From contig NZ_MUYU01000009.1 of assembly GCF_002014825.1 (NCBI RefSeq), positions 62,001-126,000 of the forward strand: a DNA stretch of 64,000 bases, given 5' to 3'. How positions within the stretch are numbered: the first letter of the stretch is position 1; each line of letters opens with the position of its first letter. The position numbers and the translations under genes were made by a program. Of this stretch, positions 18,883 to 28,186 are shown piece after piece. The DNA is from Moraxella pluranimalium. Its GTDB lineage: Bacteria > Pseudomonadota > Gammaproteobacteria > Pseudomonadales > Moraxellaceae. Below the pieces are notes generated by a model. The model did not search any database. It was not told the DNA's origin and saw only the letters and a program-made list of their open reading frames with translations.

Positions 18883-19896
18883 ATGCAAAACCCCCAAAAA
18901 CCCCTTGAAAATCAACATCCTTTGCTACAGCCCTTATATATCGGGGGTTTGGAAATCAAGAACCGTTTGTTCGTGGCACCAATGGCGGGAGTTACTGACA
19001 ATCCTTTCAGAAGGCTATGCAAGTCCTTTGGCGCTGGGCACGCCGTCAGCGAGATGATTATTGCTGATACCGCCTTATACGCTCGCAAAAAATCGCTATA
19101 TCGGGCGAATTTTGATGGTGAAATTGCGCCGATTTCTGCCCAAATCGCAGGGGCTGAACCTGACAAACTTGCCGAAGCAGCACGCTTTCAAGTTGCCAAT
19201 GGCGCGCAAATCGTCGATATCAATATGGGCTGTCCTGCCAAAAAAGTATGCAAAAAATTGGCAGGCTCGGCATTGCTACAAGATGTGGATTTAGTCAAAA
19301 GACTACTAAATACTGCTGTACAATCGGTGGATGTGCCTGTCACGCTCAAAACTCGGCTCGGCTTTGCCAATGGTCAAGAAAATATCCTAGAAGTCGCCAA
19401 AATCGCTGAAGATGCAGGCATCGCCGCCATCGCCATTCATGGGCGCACTCGTGAAGATTTTTATACAGGGCAGGCGCGCTATGAGTTAATCAAAAAAGTG
19501 AAAGATAGCTTAACAATTCCCGTCATTGTCAATGGCGATATTGATAGCCCACAAAAGGCACTGGATGTCTGGCAACAAACTGGTGCTGATGCGGTGATGA
19601 TAGGGCGAGCGGCGCAGGGGCGACCTTGGCTGTTTCGTGATATTGCACATTTTGCCGAGACGGGCGAAGAGTTGTCGCCACCAAGTGTAGCAGAGCTGCG
19701 CCAAATTGTCCTGACGCATTTAGAAGAGTTATACCGCTTTTATGGTGAATACTCAGGCTGTCGCATCGCTCGCAAGCACATCGCATGGTACACAGGTGGT
19801 CTGCCTAATTCCAATGCCTTTCGTGAGGCGATGTATGCCTGCGAGACGACCGCCGAGCAGTATCGGGCGGTGGATAAATTTTTGAGTATTTTTTAA
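18883..19896 (+). CDS. dusB: tRNA-dihydrouridine synthase B
   Basis: FMN- and NADPH-dependent reductase that makes dihydrouridine in the tRNA D-loop. The TIM barrel shows APMAGVTDNPFRRL near residue 32, the catalytic-Cys motif NMGCPAKKV with KLAGSALL after it, HGRTREDFYTG, and the phosphate-binding VNGDI and GADAVMIGRAAQGRPW. The motif NMGCPAKKV and the length (337) point to DusB rather than DusA or DusC. In many gammaproteobacteria dusB is followed by fis; here no fis follows, and a terminator and an autotransporter gene come next. Confidence 0.95.
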   Translation: MQNPQKPLENQHPLLQPLYIGGLEIKNRLFVAPMAGVTDNPFRRLCKSFGAGHAVSEMIIADTALYARKKSLYRANFDGEIAPISAQIAGAEPDKLAEAARFQVANGAQIVDINMGCPAKKVCKKLAGSALLQDVDLVKRLLNTAVQSVDVPVTLKTRLGFANGQENILEVAKIAEDAGIAAIAIHGRTREDFYTGQARYELIKKVKDSLTIPVIVNGDIDSPQKALDVWQQTGADAVMIGRAAQGRPWLFRDIAHFAETGEELSPPSVAELRQIVLTHLEELYRFYGEYSGCRIARKHIAWYTGGLPNSNAFREAMYACETTAEQYRAVDKFLSIF

Positions 19897-19951
19897 TTGG
19901 TTTGCAGGTTGATTCGTTCGGTTATATTGTGAGTTTTGTATAATTATTAGG

Positions 19952-19981
19952 CAGTCATTGCAAAATTTTTTGTGATGGCTG
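19952..19981 (+). terminator. Likely terminator after dusB
   Basis: CAGTCATTGCAAAA (19952-19965) pairs with TTTTGTGATGGCTG (19968-19981) with a few wobble pairs or mismatches, and TTTTTATTT follows. Confidence 0.6.
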
Positions 19982-20089
19982 TTTTTATTTGGATAAATCA
20001 CTTGTCATAGTGTGGAAATGCTGTTACTATCGAGCAATGTTTTCGCATTATAAGCGCAATAAAGCAAATCCAAACAATAGGAGTGTTGT

Positions 20090-23000
20090 ATGAACCGAGC
20101 TTATCGAGTGATTTTTAACCATGCCACAGGCGTATGGCAGTGCGTGAGTGAATTGGCACGCAGTAAAGGCAAAAGCAAGTCGTTTAAGGCGTTGGCTGTT
20201 GCAACAGCCTTGACAATGAGCGGTGAGGCGTTGGCAGATATTGAGCTAACCGACGGGCAATCATATGTTGTAGAAGGTAATAGAGGCTATGATGGCAATG
20301 TATCTATATCCAATCCAAATACCAAATTGACCGTTAAAGGTCAGCTTGTGTTTGGTATTAGCCAAGAGACAAATACCAATATCTCCAATCAAGCAGTGGT
20401 TCAGAGTAGTAACGACATTGCCATTTCTGTTGGGCAAAATGCTACCGTCACCGTTGATAATGCAAGCTTAGAGAATCAAAGTGGGGTCTTGGCATTGGGA
20501 CTATCGCCAAACGGTGTTGCCAAACTCATTGGCAAAAATGGTGCAAAAATTACATCTGATAGCATTGTTAGTATTGCCAACAGTAATGACAGCATAGCAA
20601 GCATTGAGCTAACAGGCGTAAACACCACCTTGCAAGGAACGGTCATTAATTTGGGTGAACAAGCAAACTCCAAAGGTACGCTAAGTCTAAGCGATAAATC
20701 AACTGCGAGTGCTGATCAGATAATAGTTGGGCGCACCTCTAGCTCAACAGGCACACTTAATAGCAACAATGCCTCTCTTAGCACCCATTCGTTAACCGTG
20801 GGCTATGAAGGTAACGGTGTCGCCAATCTAACAAATAGCGTTTTAAATCTTGCCAATATTTATTCCCTAGCGGATGGACAGGGTTCTACAGCCAAAGTTG
20901 ATAGCCAAAATAATATCATTAATGTAAATGGTCTGACAGCCATTGGAGTCAGCGGAGAAGCAATATTAAATAGCACCAAGGATGTCTATAAAATCCAGAA
21001 AAATCTAACTGTTGGTCAAGAAGCCAACTCTAAAGGAGTGGTAAACTTTGCAAACAGCATTATATCAGCAAATGATTTGAATATTGCCGTACTTGAAGGT
21101 TCGAGTGGTGAAGTTGTCATTAATGGTGCAGAAGCACGTTTACAGATTGAAAATGAACTACACATTGGTTCGGGCGGTACAGGCACACTTACTTTAAATC
21201 AAAATTCTAATTATCATGTCGGACATACTTATGTAAGTGGCAACACTTATATCGGTGGCAGTGGTGTCGGTGGCACTGTTGGCACCCAGGGCGGTACAGG
21301 TACACTCATCCTAAATGATAGTACACTACGCACCAATGAGATTGTGGTAGGTCATACAGGCAGTGGTACACTTCGACTAGATTCGCTCGATGCTGATAAT
21401 TATCTAACAGGGTTATATGCAAACCAAATCAGTCGCGATATCAATTCCAAACTGTCTGAAATTTATATCAACGGAGCGGAAATTGGTATCCAGCAAGACC
21501 AAGCCAATCTATTTGCCAATTTTACCAAAGATAACAAAATTGAAATTGGTAGCAAAGGCGTGTATTTTGAGACCGAAGGGTATCTTAACAACCAGGGGAC
21601 AAATGTCACCATCAACCCCAATGCAGTCATCACAGGCAATGCAGGTAGCTTTGATATCAACAATCCTGATATCCCGGGCGGGTTTTTCAAAAGCGGGGTT
21701 GGTACATTAACGATTTCTGAAAATACCAAACAGTTCGCTGGTGATATCGCTATCTCTCGTGGCACGCTAAAAATTGATGGTAATTACACCATGAACGGCG
21801 AAAATCTCATCATTGGTCTGATTGACTGGAATAGTGACGATACCTTTGATAATAAAGACGAATACGGCAAATTAATCGTGACAGGCAAAGCCGATGTAAG
21901 TAACGGTAATTTGGCTGTTTATGTGGATGAATTAATCAAAAATGGCATAACCGCTGACACCGTCGTCAAAGATGTCGTCACCGCAGGCACACTTACAGGT
22001 CAATTTAAGCAAGTGACTGATAACAGCCTATTGGTTGACTTTTCTGCGGATTATTCAGATGCCAACAAAGTGCATCTGCGTATGGTTAAAGAAGGCAGTG
22101 CAACTGCTCCAACTACTCCAACCACGCCAACTACACCAACCACGCCGACAGAGCCCGAGCTTGTTACCCATAAAGGCGACATTGATACGGGTGCAGCGGC
22201 CACAGCAGAGCCTTTGCCAAGTATTGACCCAAGCACTCTAGTGCCAACTCAGCCGGTCGAGACACCTCTGGTGACGCACAAAGGCGATATCGATACTGGC
22301 GCAGCAGCTACAGCGGATGCACTGCCGAGCATTGACCCAAGCACCCTAACGCCATCAGCAACAACTAGATTTGTCAAATCTGTCACAGACAATAGCAATC
22401 TAGCTTCGCTAGGCATTGCCGCCTACCTAGATCAGCAGGTGGATACCGCTTTGGCAGGAAGTGCAAGTGCGCTTGCAACCGCTATCATTGCCAATGCAAC
22501 GACCACCAATGGCTTTGTGGCAGATGGTGCAAAATTCAGCCAAGCCGCCAGCGAACTACAGCCACTACTGGTTGGCTCAACCAATCGCCTGATCCATCAG
22601 GCTAATGCAGGGGCTATTGATGCGGTATTTGAGCAAGACACCATCCGTGATCGCACACTATGGGCAAAAGTCATTGGCAAAAATAGCACACTTGATGCGA
22701 CAGATGACGGCTTATTTGGCTATGCCAATGATGAATTGGGCGTGGTGACAGGTATTGATCATTGGTATGGCAATACCAAAGCAGGTCTTGCGCTCTCATA
22801 CGTCCAAAGCGACGCCGACACCAATGGCGCAAGCACAGTGCACACCGTGACTGCCGATACTGCTCAAGTGATTGCTTATGCAGATCACTATCCGACAGAC
22901 AGCGTACGCCTGTATGGACAAGCCGCCATTGGACAAAGCCAAATCCAAGGCAAACGCTACATAAATGCATTAACATCTGCTGTCGCAGAGTCGGATTATC

Positions 23001-23473
23001 AAGCCGATACCATGAATGCAGGATTTGGCGTTGAATATCGCATTGGCACACCATCAGCCAATATCACGCCATTTATGCGCCTAAATTATGCACTTGTACA
23101 GGCTGATGCCTACCAAGAAACAGGCGCGGGCGTGTATAATTTATCCGTTAATGCCCAAGATTACCAAAGCTTGCAGGCAACTGTCGGTGCTAAGTTTAAA
23201 CAAACATTTGGCTCAAAACTTGGACTGACAGGCACATTGGCTGTTGCAGGTGAAAATGGCGATCGCCGTACTGATATTCGAGCAGGCTTCGTGGATACAG
23301 TAGGGCAGTTCACCACACATGGTCATGAAGTGGGGCGTGCTATTGGTATCGTTGGCATTGGCGCAACATATCAGCTTAGCCCGATGGCGCAAATCAACGC
23401 AGGCTACCAAGGTCAATGGCAATCAGGCTATGACAGCCACTCTGCCAATATTGGCTTTAAGGTACGGTTTTAA
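20090..23473 (+). CDS. Type V autotransporter with ESPR signal and beta-helix passenger
   Basis: An 1127-residue protein exported to the cell surface. Residues 1-49 form an extended signal peptide (MNRAYRVIFNHATGVWQCVSE, then a basic linker and a hydrophobic core) with cleavage expected after EALA. Residues 50-660 are Asn-, Gly- and Thr-rich repeats with phrases such as GSGGTGTLTLN, typical of a beta-helical passenger. A TTP-repeat tract (about 672-682) and two copies of a 36-residue linker repeat (from 691 and 727) precede the C-terminal beta-barrel (about 855-1127), which ends in Phe (VRF) as outer-membrane barrels do. No catalytic triad is evident, so adhesion is more likely than proteolysis. 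AGGAGTG lies eight bases before the ATG. Confidence 0.92.
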   Translation: MNRAYRVIFNHATGVWQCVSELARSKGKSKSFKALAVATALTMSGEALADIELTDGQSYVVEGNRGYDGNVSISNPNTKLTVKGQLVFGISQETNTNISNQAVVQSSNDIAISVGQNATVTVDNASLENQSGVLALGLSPNGVAKLIGKNGAKITSDSIVSIANSNDSIASIELTGVNTTLQGTVINLGEQANSKGTLSLSDKSTASADQIIVGRTSSSTGTLNSNNASLSTHSLTVGYEGNGVANLTNSVLNLANIYSLADGQGSTAKVDSQNNIINVNGLTAIGVSGEAILNSTKDVYKIQKNLTVGQEANSKGVVNFANSIISANDLNIAVLEGSSGEVVINGAEARLQIENELHIGSGGTGTLTLNQNSNYHVGHTYVSGNTYIGGSGVGGTVGTQGGTGTLILNDSTLRTNEIVVGHTGSGTLRLDSLDADNYLTGLYANQISRDINSKLSEIYINGAEIGIQQDQANLFANFTKDNKIEIGSKGVYFETEGYLNNQGTNVTINPNAVITGNAGSFDINNPDIPGGFFKSGVGTLTISENTKQFAGDIAISRGTLKIDGNYTMNGENLIIGLIDWNSDDTFDNKDEYGKLIVTGKADVSNGNLAVYVDELIKNGITADTVVKDVVTAGTLTGQFKQVTDNSLLVDFSADYSDANKVHLRMVKEGSATAPTTPTTPTTPTTPTEPELVTHKGDIDTGAAATAEPLPSIDPSTLVPTQPVETPLVTHKGDIDTGAAATADALPSIDPSTLTPSATTRFVKSVTDNSNLASLGIAAYLDQQVDTALAGSASALATAIIANATTTNGFVADGAKFSQAASELQPLLVGSTNRLIHQANAGAIDAVFEQDTIRDRTLWAKVIGKNSTLDATDDGLFGYANDELGVVTGIDHWYGNTKAGLALSYVQSDADTNGASTVHTVTADTAQVIAYADHYPTDSVRLYGQAAIGQSQIQGKRYINALTSAVAESDYQADTMNAGFGVEYRIGTPSANITPFMRLNYALVQADAYQETGAGVYNLSVNAQDYQSLQATVGAKFKQTFGSKLGLTGTLAVAGENGDRRTDIRAGFVDTVGQFTTHGHEVGRAIGIVGIGATYQLSPMAQINAGYQGQWQSGYDSHSANIGFKVRF
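22160..22348 (+). repeat. 108-base tandem repeat in the autotransporter linker
   Basis: Two in-frame copies start at 22160 and 22268. Each encodes LVTHKGDIDTGAAATA, then LPSIDPSTL. The second copy is shortened to 27 codons. Just before it, a nine-base unit repeats to encode TTP four times. Confidence 0.85.
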
Positions 23474-23492
23474 GTTTAAACCACGCCAACAA

Positions 23493-23522
23493 AATATCCA
23501 AGCATTTGAATGCTTGGATATT
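23493..23522 (+). terminator. Terminator after the autotransporter gene, possibly bidirectional
   Basis: AATATCCAAGCATT (23493-23506) pairs perfectly with AATGCTTGGATATT (23509-23522), followed by a run of T. The lysR gene converges from the other side and ends at 23563, so the hairpin may serve both. Confidence 0.85.
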
Positions 23523-23562
23523 TTTTTATTACAATGACAAGGCAACAGTCTTTATTTGTATG

Positions 23563-24474
23563 TTAAGTATAATCGTGGCTTTGAAGATGCTGACAAAGTA
23601 CCACATAAAACTTATGTGCTGCATCCGACAGCGTGCGACCACGCAAACGATACAGATAGGATGCTCGGGTGATGCGTGGTGACGCCAGTGCTCGCATTTC
23701 AAGACCATTTTGGGCGACTCGGGTGCGAGAATAGGGCAGGCATATTGTCAGTCCCAACCCTTGGCTGACCATACTAAATGCCGTCGTCAAAAAATTCACC
23801 TGATAAGCGGCATTTTTGACCATCGCTGCTTCATCGCTTGGCAAATCAGCACTTAGCACTTCAGAAAACATCCCAGCCATCGTGATTAGCGGCTCATGCT
23901 TAAGATCCTTCCATTCGACACTTTCACGCTGACATAAAGGATGCGTCGGTGGCATCACCACATAAAATGGCAAATCAAACAACAGCTCCGATGACAAGCT
24001 ATCGGCGATATTGCGAGCAGGCGCTATCCCAAAATCCACCTCGCTTGACGCCACTGCATCGATGACCGCATCGACTGAGCAATCTTTCATTGATACTTTG
24101 ATATTGGGATAGGAGGCGACAAACTCTGCGATCACCTTGGGCAGAATCGACGCCGCCAGCTGCTGACTGACAGCGACATTCACCACACCGCTTTCGAGCG
24201 CCTTTAGTCTGCTCACTTCGGTGGTCATATTTTCAACATCATACAAAATCTTGGTCGCCATTGGGTAGATGTGCTGACCCGCCACCGATAAGGTCAGCTT
24301 ACGCGTCGTCCGATCAAATAGACGCAGTGATAGCGTGCCCTCAAAATCCTTAATCAAGCCGCTCAATGCCGATTGTGTCAGATGCAGGCTCTCTGCCGCC
24401 TTTGTAAAACTGCCCGTCTCCGCCACTGCCTTAAAGGCACGGAGCTGGCGTAAGGTGATGTTATTTAGGTTCAT
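23563..24474 (-). CDS. LysR-family transcriptional regulator
   Basis: A 303-residue LysR-type regulator with an N-terminal winged helix-turn-helix (residues 1-60; LRQLRAFKAVAETGSFTKAAESLHLTQSALSGLI) and a C-terminal effector-binding domain of periplasmic-binding-protein fold (about 90-295). It is divergent from the VOC-FAH genes with a 169-base shared spacer, the usual arrangement for a LysR protein that controls its neighbour in response to a pathway intermediate. An AGG site lies a few bases before the ATG. The effector is unknown; an aromatic or acyl intermediate of the cluster is the natural guess. Confidence 0.92.
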   Translation of the reverse strand: MNLNNITLRQLRAFKAVAETGSFTKAAESLHLTQSALSGLIKDFEGTLSLRLFDRTTRKLTLSVAGQHIYPMATKILYDVENMTTEVSRLKALESGVVNVAVSQQLAASILPKVIAEFVASYPNIKVSMKDCSVDAVIDAVASSEVDFGIAPARNIADSLSSELLFDLPFYVVMPPTHPLCQRESVEWKDLKHEPLITMAGMFSEVLSADLPSDEAAMVKNAAYQVNFLTTAFSMVSQGLGLTICLPYSRTRVAQNGLEMRALASPRITRASYLYRLRGRTLSDAAHKFYVVLCQHLQSHDYT

Positions 24475-24494
24475 AATACCTGCCTACTATTGAA

Positions 24495-24524
24495 TTATGC
24501 ATAACTTATCATAAATATCGATAA
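24495..24524 (+). promoter_or_regulatory. Candidate LysR operator between the divergent genes
   Basis: The spacer holds the palindrome TTATGCATAA (24495-24504) and next to it TTATC-N9-GATAA (24506-24524), both with the dyad, A/T-ended style of LysR boxes (T-N11-A). The first shares the half-site TTATGCA with a longer palindrome upstream of atoE. Confidence 0.5.
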
Positions 24525-24643
24525 ATAATCAAGAAAATCCCGCTTTACCTTCGGTGGGTTTTTTGGTGAAATGACACCAAGATCAATGCAGGTGCATTTT
24601 TCATTCACCAAGATGGCACAACTTAATATCAAGGAGTAAAGAT

Positions 24644-25189
24644 ATGACAATCACCCAAGGCGTGCATCATGTGGCTTATCGCTGTAAAGATGCCAAAGAA
24701 ACCGTCGAATGGTATCAAAAACATCTGGATTTGGGCTTTGTACTCGCCATCGCCGAAGACAAAGTACCATCCACAGGTGAGCCTGACCCGTATATGCACA
24801 TATTTTTGGATGTGGGCGGTGGTAATATTTTGGCGTTTTTTGAGCTGCCGACCAAGCCTGAAATGGGGCGTGATGAGAACACACCGCTATGGACGCAGCA
24901 CTTGGCACTCAAAGTCAAGGACATGGATACGTTACTTGCCACCAAAGAACGCCTAATCGCAGGCGGTGTCGATGTGCTAGGTCCAGTGAATCATACGCTG
25001 TTTCAGTCGATTTATTGCTTTGATCCAAATGGCCACCGCATCGAGCTTGCTTGTGATGTCACTACTGACAAGATGGCAAAGGCACTCGATAAAGTCAAAT
25101 GGGATATGCTCAACGAATGGGCAGTCACCAAAAAAGCCCCACAGCACGCACGCTGGGTGCATGATGGCACTGAGCCACCAGAAGTGTGA
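24644..25189 (+). CDS. VOC-family (glyoxalase/dioxygenase superfamily) protein
   Basis: A 181-residue vicinal-oxygen-chelate protein. The two beta-alpha-beta-beta-beta modules carry candidate metal ligands His8 or His9 (GVHHVAY), Glu67 (AFFELP), His86 (QHLALKV) and Glu134 (RIELACD). VOC enzymes include glyoxalases, epimerases, ring-cleaving dioxygenases and thiol transferases, so the reaction cannot be fixed from sequence. Position helps: it is the first gene opposite the LysR regulator and lies 47 bases before an FAH-family hydrolase. A role in making or isomerising the hydrolase substrate is therefore the best guess. Strong AAGGAGT ribosome site. Confidence 0.85.
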   Translation: MTITQGVHHVAYRCKDAKETVEWYQKHLDLGFVLAIAEDKVPSTGEPDPYMHIFLDVGGGNILAFFELPTKPEMGRDENTPLWTQHLALKVKDMDTLLATKERLIAGGVDVLGPVNHTLFQSIYCFDPNGHRIELACDVTTDKMAKALDKVKWDMLNEWAVTKKAPQHARWVHDGTEPPEV

Positions 25190-25236
25190 TTTGTCTCAAT
25201 CATCATTTAATTTAATTAACAATAAGGAAATATCAA

Positions 25237-26235
25237 ATGAAATTAGCAACTCTAAAAAAAGGCGGTTTGGATGGTACTTTGGTCGTCGTTAGCCGTGATT
25301 TGAGCATCTGCCGTGAAGTCGCTGACATCGCACCGACACTGCAGAACGCCCTAGATAACTGGGATGAAGTCGCCCCAAAACTACAAGCCGTCTATCAAGA
25401 GCTTAATGATGGCAAAGATGGCGTGGCATTCGACCAAACCGCTTGTCATTCACCTCTACCACGCGCCTATCAATGGGCGGATGGCTCAGCTTACCTAAAC
25501 CATGTGGAGCTGGTACGTAAGGCTCGTAATTCAGAAGTGCCTGCGTCTTTTTATGAAGATCCACTCATGTATCAAGGCGGCTCAGACAGCTTCATCGGTC
25601 CACGAGATGAGATCGTCGCCAAAGAAGCATGGGGTATCGACATGGAAGCAGAAGTCACCGTCGTGACTGGTAAAGTCGCTCTAGGTAGCACGCCTGAAGA
25701 AGCGGCTAAGCAGATTCGCCTAGTGATGCTGGTCAATGATGTCTCGCTACGAAACCTAATTCCAGCAGAGCTTGCCAAAGGCTTTGGCTTTTTCCAAAGT
25801 AAGCCTGCATCAGCATTTAGCCCTGTGGCAGTCACCCCAGATGAGCTAGAAGATTGGTCAGATGACGCCAAATTGCACCTACCATTGGTCGTACATCTAA
25901 ATAACAACCTATTTGGTCGCCCAAACGCTGGCACGGATATGACTTTTAGCTTTGGTCAGCTCGTCGCTCACGCCGCCAAAACTCGCAACCTAGCCGCTGG
26001 CACCATCATCGGCTCAGGCACAGTGTCAAATAAGCAGGATAGCCTATGGGGTTCAAGCGTTGAGCATGGTGGGGTTGGCTATTGCTGCCTAGCCGAACTT
26101 CGTATGTACGAAGCCATCGAGGGCAAACCACAAACCCCATTTATGACTGATGGTGATGTGGTGCGCGTGGAGATGTTTGACAAAGCAGGTAATAACATCT
26201 TTGGCACGATTGAGAATACTGTCAAAGCGATTTGA
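25237..26235 (+). CDS. Fumarylacetoacetate hydrolase family protein
   Basis: A 332-residue member of the FAH superfamily, metal-dependent hydrolases that split C-C bonds of diketo acids; true FAH gives fumarate and acetoacetate. By spacing, Asp82 and His89 match the metal ligand and catalytic His of animal FAH, Glu137 and Glu139 (DMEAEV) match the paired glutamates, and Asp168 (LVNDVS) the last ligand. The fold core ends with GTIIGSGTVSN and the hydrophobic C-terminal strands. It is shorter than classical FAH (about 420 residues), as in many bacterial pathway clusters. Cotranscribed with the VOC gene; a terminator follows. Its product acetoacetate would feed scoAB and atoB downstream. Confidence 0.9.
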   Translation: MKLATLKKGGLDGTLVVVSRDLSICREVADIAPTLQNALDNWDEVAPKLQAVYQELNDGKDGVAFDQTACHSPLPRAYQWADGSAYLNHVELVRKARNSEVPASFYEDPLMYQGGSDSFIGPRDEIVAKEAWGIDMEAEVTVVTGKVALGSTPEEAAKQIRLVMLVNDVSLRNLIPAELAKGFGFFQSKPASAFSPVAVTPDELEDWSDDAKLHLPLVVHLNNNLFGRPNAGTDMTFSFGQLVAHAAKTRNLAAGTIIGSGTVSNKQDSLWGSSVEHGGVGYCCLAELRMYEAIEGKPQTPFMTDGDVVRVEMFDKAGNNIFGTIENTVKAI

Positions 26236-26262
26236 TTATCCATAGTATCCATTAAACATAAC

Positions 26263-26290
26263 ATTGACCATCATAGCTTTGATGGTCAAT
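26263..26290 (+). terminator. Terminator after the FAH gene
   Basis: ATTGACCATCA (26263-26273) pairs perfectly with TGATGGTCAAT (26280-26290), six-base loop, followed by TTTTATTTTT. The transporter genes downstream probably have their own promoter in 26291-26487. Confidence 0.8.
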
Positions 26291-26487
26291 TTTTATTTTT
26301 ATAATCAATAACTTAAATAAATCACAACACGCCATCATCGTACAGTCAATCATCCGATGAATTTATCATGAATTTGTATAAATAAATCAGAAAATACCAC
26401 TGTTATTTTTTTGTCAAAACAGGTTTAATAAGCACATCGATTCAAATTATATGGGTGCCAAGCAAGGCATGGGATTGGGAGAGTAGC

Positions 26488-27573
26488 ATGAAGCTAAAAA
26501 CACTATCAATGATTATGGGTGTCATGATCTTGGCAGCCTGCACCGAAGACAGACTGCCAAAACCATCACCGATCGGCGAAAACGAACGAGTGGTATTGCG
26601 TGTGGCACATTTTTGGCCAGCGACAGCCATGAGCCAAAAGAAAGTACTTGAGCCATGGTGTGCCACCATCACCGAGCAGTCTGGCGGACAGATGACCTGT
26701 CAGTTCTATCCTGCGATGCAGCTGGGTGGCACGCCTGCACAACTAATGGATCTGGCTCAAGATGGCATCGCTGACATCGTCTTTACACTGCCAGGCTATA
26801 CACCAGGTCGCTTCCCGATCATGGAAGTGATGGAGCTACCATTTATGACCATCGACGGTGAATACAGCAGCCGTGTGGCATGGCAGATTTATCAAGAATT
26901 TGCCCAAGAAGAATTTGCAATGGTCAAGCCATTGGCATTCAATGTGCATGATCGTGGACAAATTTTAAATAACCGCCGCCCGATCACCAAGATTGAAGAT
27001 TTTAAAGGGCTCAAACTGCGTGCTCCGACTCGCTTGACCAACAAGATGGTCGAGGCACTGGGTGCAACTCCTGTCAGCATCCCAATGCCGGCTTTGACCG
27101 ATGCGACATCTAAGGGTGTCGTCGATGGCGTGGTGCTACCCTGGGAGGTGATTCCAACTTTAAAATTACAAGAGGTCGCTCGCTATGCCAGCGAAATCAA
27201 CGCTCCAGATCCTGTGCTGTACAGTGCGCTATTCACGATTTCCATGAATAAATATAAATACGAAGCACTACCGCCTAAGCTCAAAAAAATCATCGATGAC
27301 AACACGGGCGCCAATTTCTCACAACAGCTTGGTCGCACTTGGGATGAACAAATCACCACCGCACGCCAAAAAATCGAGGATAACGGCAATCCGATCAATC
27401 AGATCGCATCTGATGAAGTGGCACGCATCCAAGAAGCTGCCAAGCAAGTTGAAGCTGACTGGATTGCTGAAATGAACGCCAAGGGCTATGATGGTCAAGC
27501 CATCGTCAATCGAGCAAAAGAGTTGATCGCTGAAGCCAAACAAGCTAAAGATGCAGCAGCGACAACCAACTAA
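26488..27573 (+). CDS. dctP: TRAP transporter substrate-binding protein, DctP family, predicted lipoprotein
   Basis: Extracytoplasmic receptor of a tripartite ATP-independent (sodium-driven) carboxylate transporter. ATG 26488 is preferred over an upstream GTG because GGGAG sits before it and the product then begins with a normal signal (MKLKTLSMIMGVMILAAC). LAAC is a lipobox, so the protein should be lipid-anchored at Cys17, which is unusual for DctP proteins of Gram-negative bacteria. Residue +2 after Cys is Thr, not Asp, so inner-membrane retention is not indicated. The body has the DctP pattern with VRVAHFWP-like start, GGTPAQLMDLAQDGIADIV, and the substrate-clamp region LKLRAPTR. Confidence 0.9.
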   Translation: MKLKTLSMIMGVMILAACTEDRLPKPSPIGENERVVLRVAHFWPATAMSQKKVLEPWCATITEQSGGQMTCQFYPAMQLGGTPAQLMDLAQDGIADIVFTLPGYTPGRFPIMEVMELPFMTIDGEYSSRVAWQIYQEFAQEEFAMVKPLAFNVHDRGQILNNRRPITKIEDFKGLKLRAPTRLTNKMVEALGATPVSIPMPALTDATSKGVVDGVVLPWEVIPTLKLQEVARYASEINAPDPVLYSALFTISMNKYKYEALPPKLKKIIDDNTGANFSQQLGRTWDEQITTARQKIEDNGNPINQIASDEVARIQEAAKQVEADWIAEMNAKGYDGQAIVNRAKELIAEAKQAKDAAATTN

Positions 27574-27630
27574 ATTAAATAATGATGGAATTTGTCAAAA
27601 AAAAAGACAAAATCAGGATGAGAGGTGACT

Positions 27631-28167
27631 ATGGCCGAATTTTTTGAAACACAAGTACAAGATGACACACCACAGGACGCCATCGGCAGATTTTTGATGG
27701 CGTGGTCAAAGCTGTCAGCCTTTGGTGGTGTGGTGGTGTTGGTCTTGATTTGTTTAATTGCCACTGCAAGCGTCATCGGCCGTGCGTTATTTGCCACGCC
27801 CATCAAAGGTGATGTGGAGCTGGTACAGCTTGGCTGCTCTTGGGCGATTGCGGCATTTTTGCCATATGGTCAGATGAAAAAAGCACATGTCATCGTGGAC
27901 TTTTTTACCCTAAAGGCACCAAAAAGTCTGCGTTGCGTGTTTGATATTTTTGCGGCAGTATTATTAGCATTATTTGCACTGCTATTGATGTGGCGCAGTT
28001 ATTTTGGTGCTGTTGATGCCATCAAGCATGGCACGACAACGATGATTTTGGGAATGCCAGAGTGGATTGCTCACATCACCATCGCACCAGGATTTTTCTT
28101 ATTGGCTTTGACGGCTTTGTACACCGCTTGGCAATTTATCAAAAACTATGATGGCTATGCCAAATAA
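27631..28167 (+). CDS. dctQ: TRAP transporter small permease, DctQ family
   Basis: A 178-residue inner-membrane subunit with four predicted helices: about 25-48 (SAFGGVVVLVLICLIATASVIG), 63-80, 100-125 and 143-165. The conserved DctQ phrase V(I/L)GR near helix 1 and the VELVQLGCSWAIAAFLPYGQ region are present. It bridges DctP and DctM. ATG 27631 with GAGAGG upstream is chosen over GTG 27625. It starts 57 bases after dctP and ends 19 bases before dctM, so the three are one operon. Confidence 0.92.
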   Translation: MAEFFETQVQDDTPQDAIGRFLMAWSKLSAFGGVVVLVLICLIATASVIGRALFATPIKGDVELVQLGCSWAIAAFLPYGQMKKAHVIVDFFTLKAPKSLRCVFDIFAAVLLALFALLLMWRSYFGAVDAIKHGTTTMILGMPEWIAHITIAPGFFLLALTALYTAWQFIKNYDGYAK

Positions 28168-28186
28168 TAACTAAGGATGGAAAATT

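Noticed and set aside
19897..20089. A fis gene after dusB
   Set aside because: The gap is under 200 bases, contains a terminator and has no frame resembling Fis.
22100..22348. Tandem repeats as a CRISPR array
   Set aside because: The repeats are in-frame protein repeats without unique spacers, inside the autotransporter gene.
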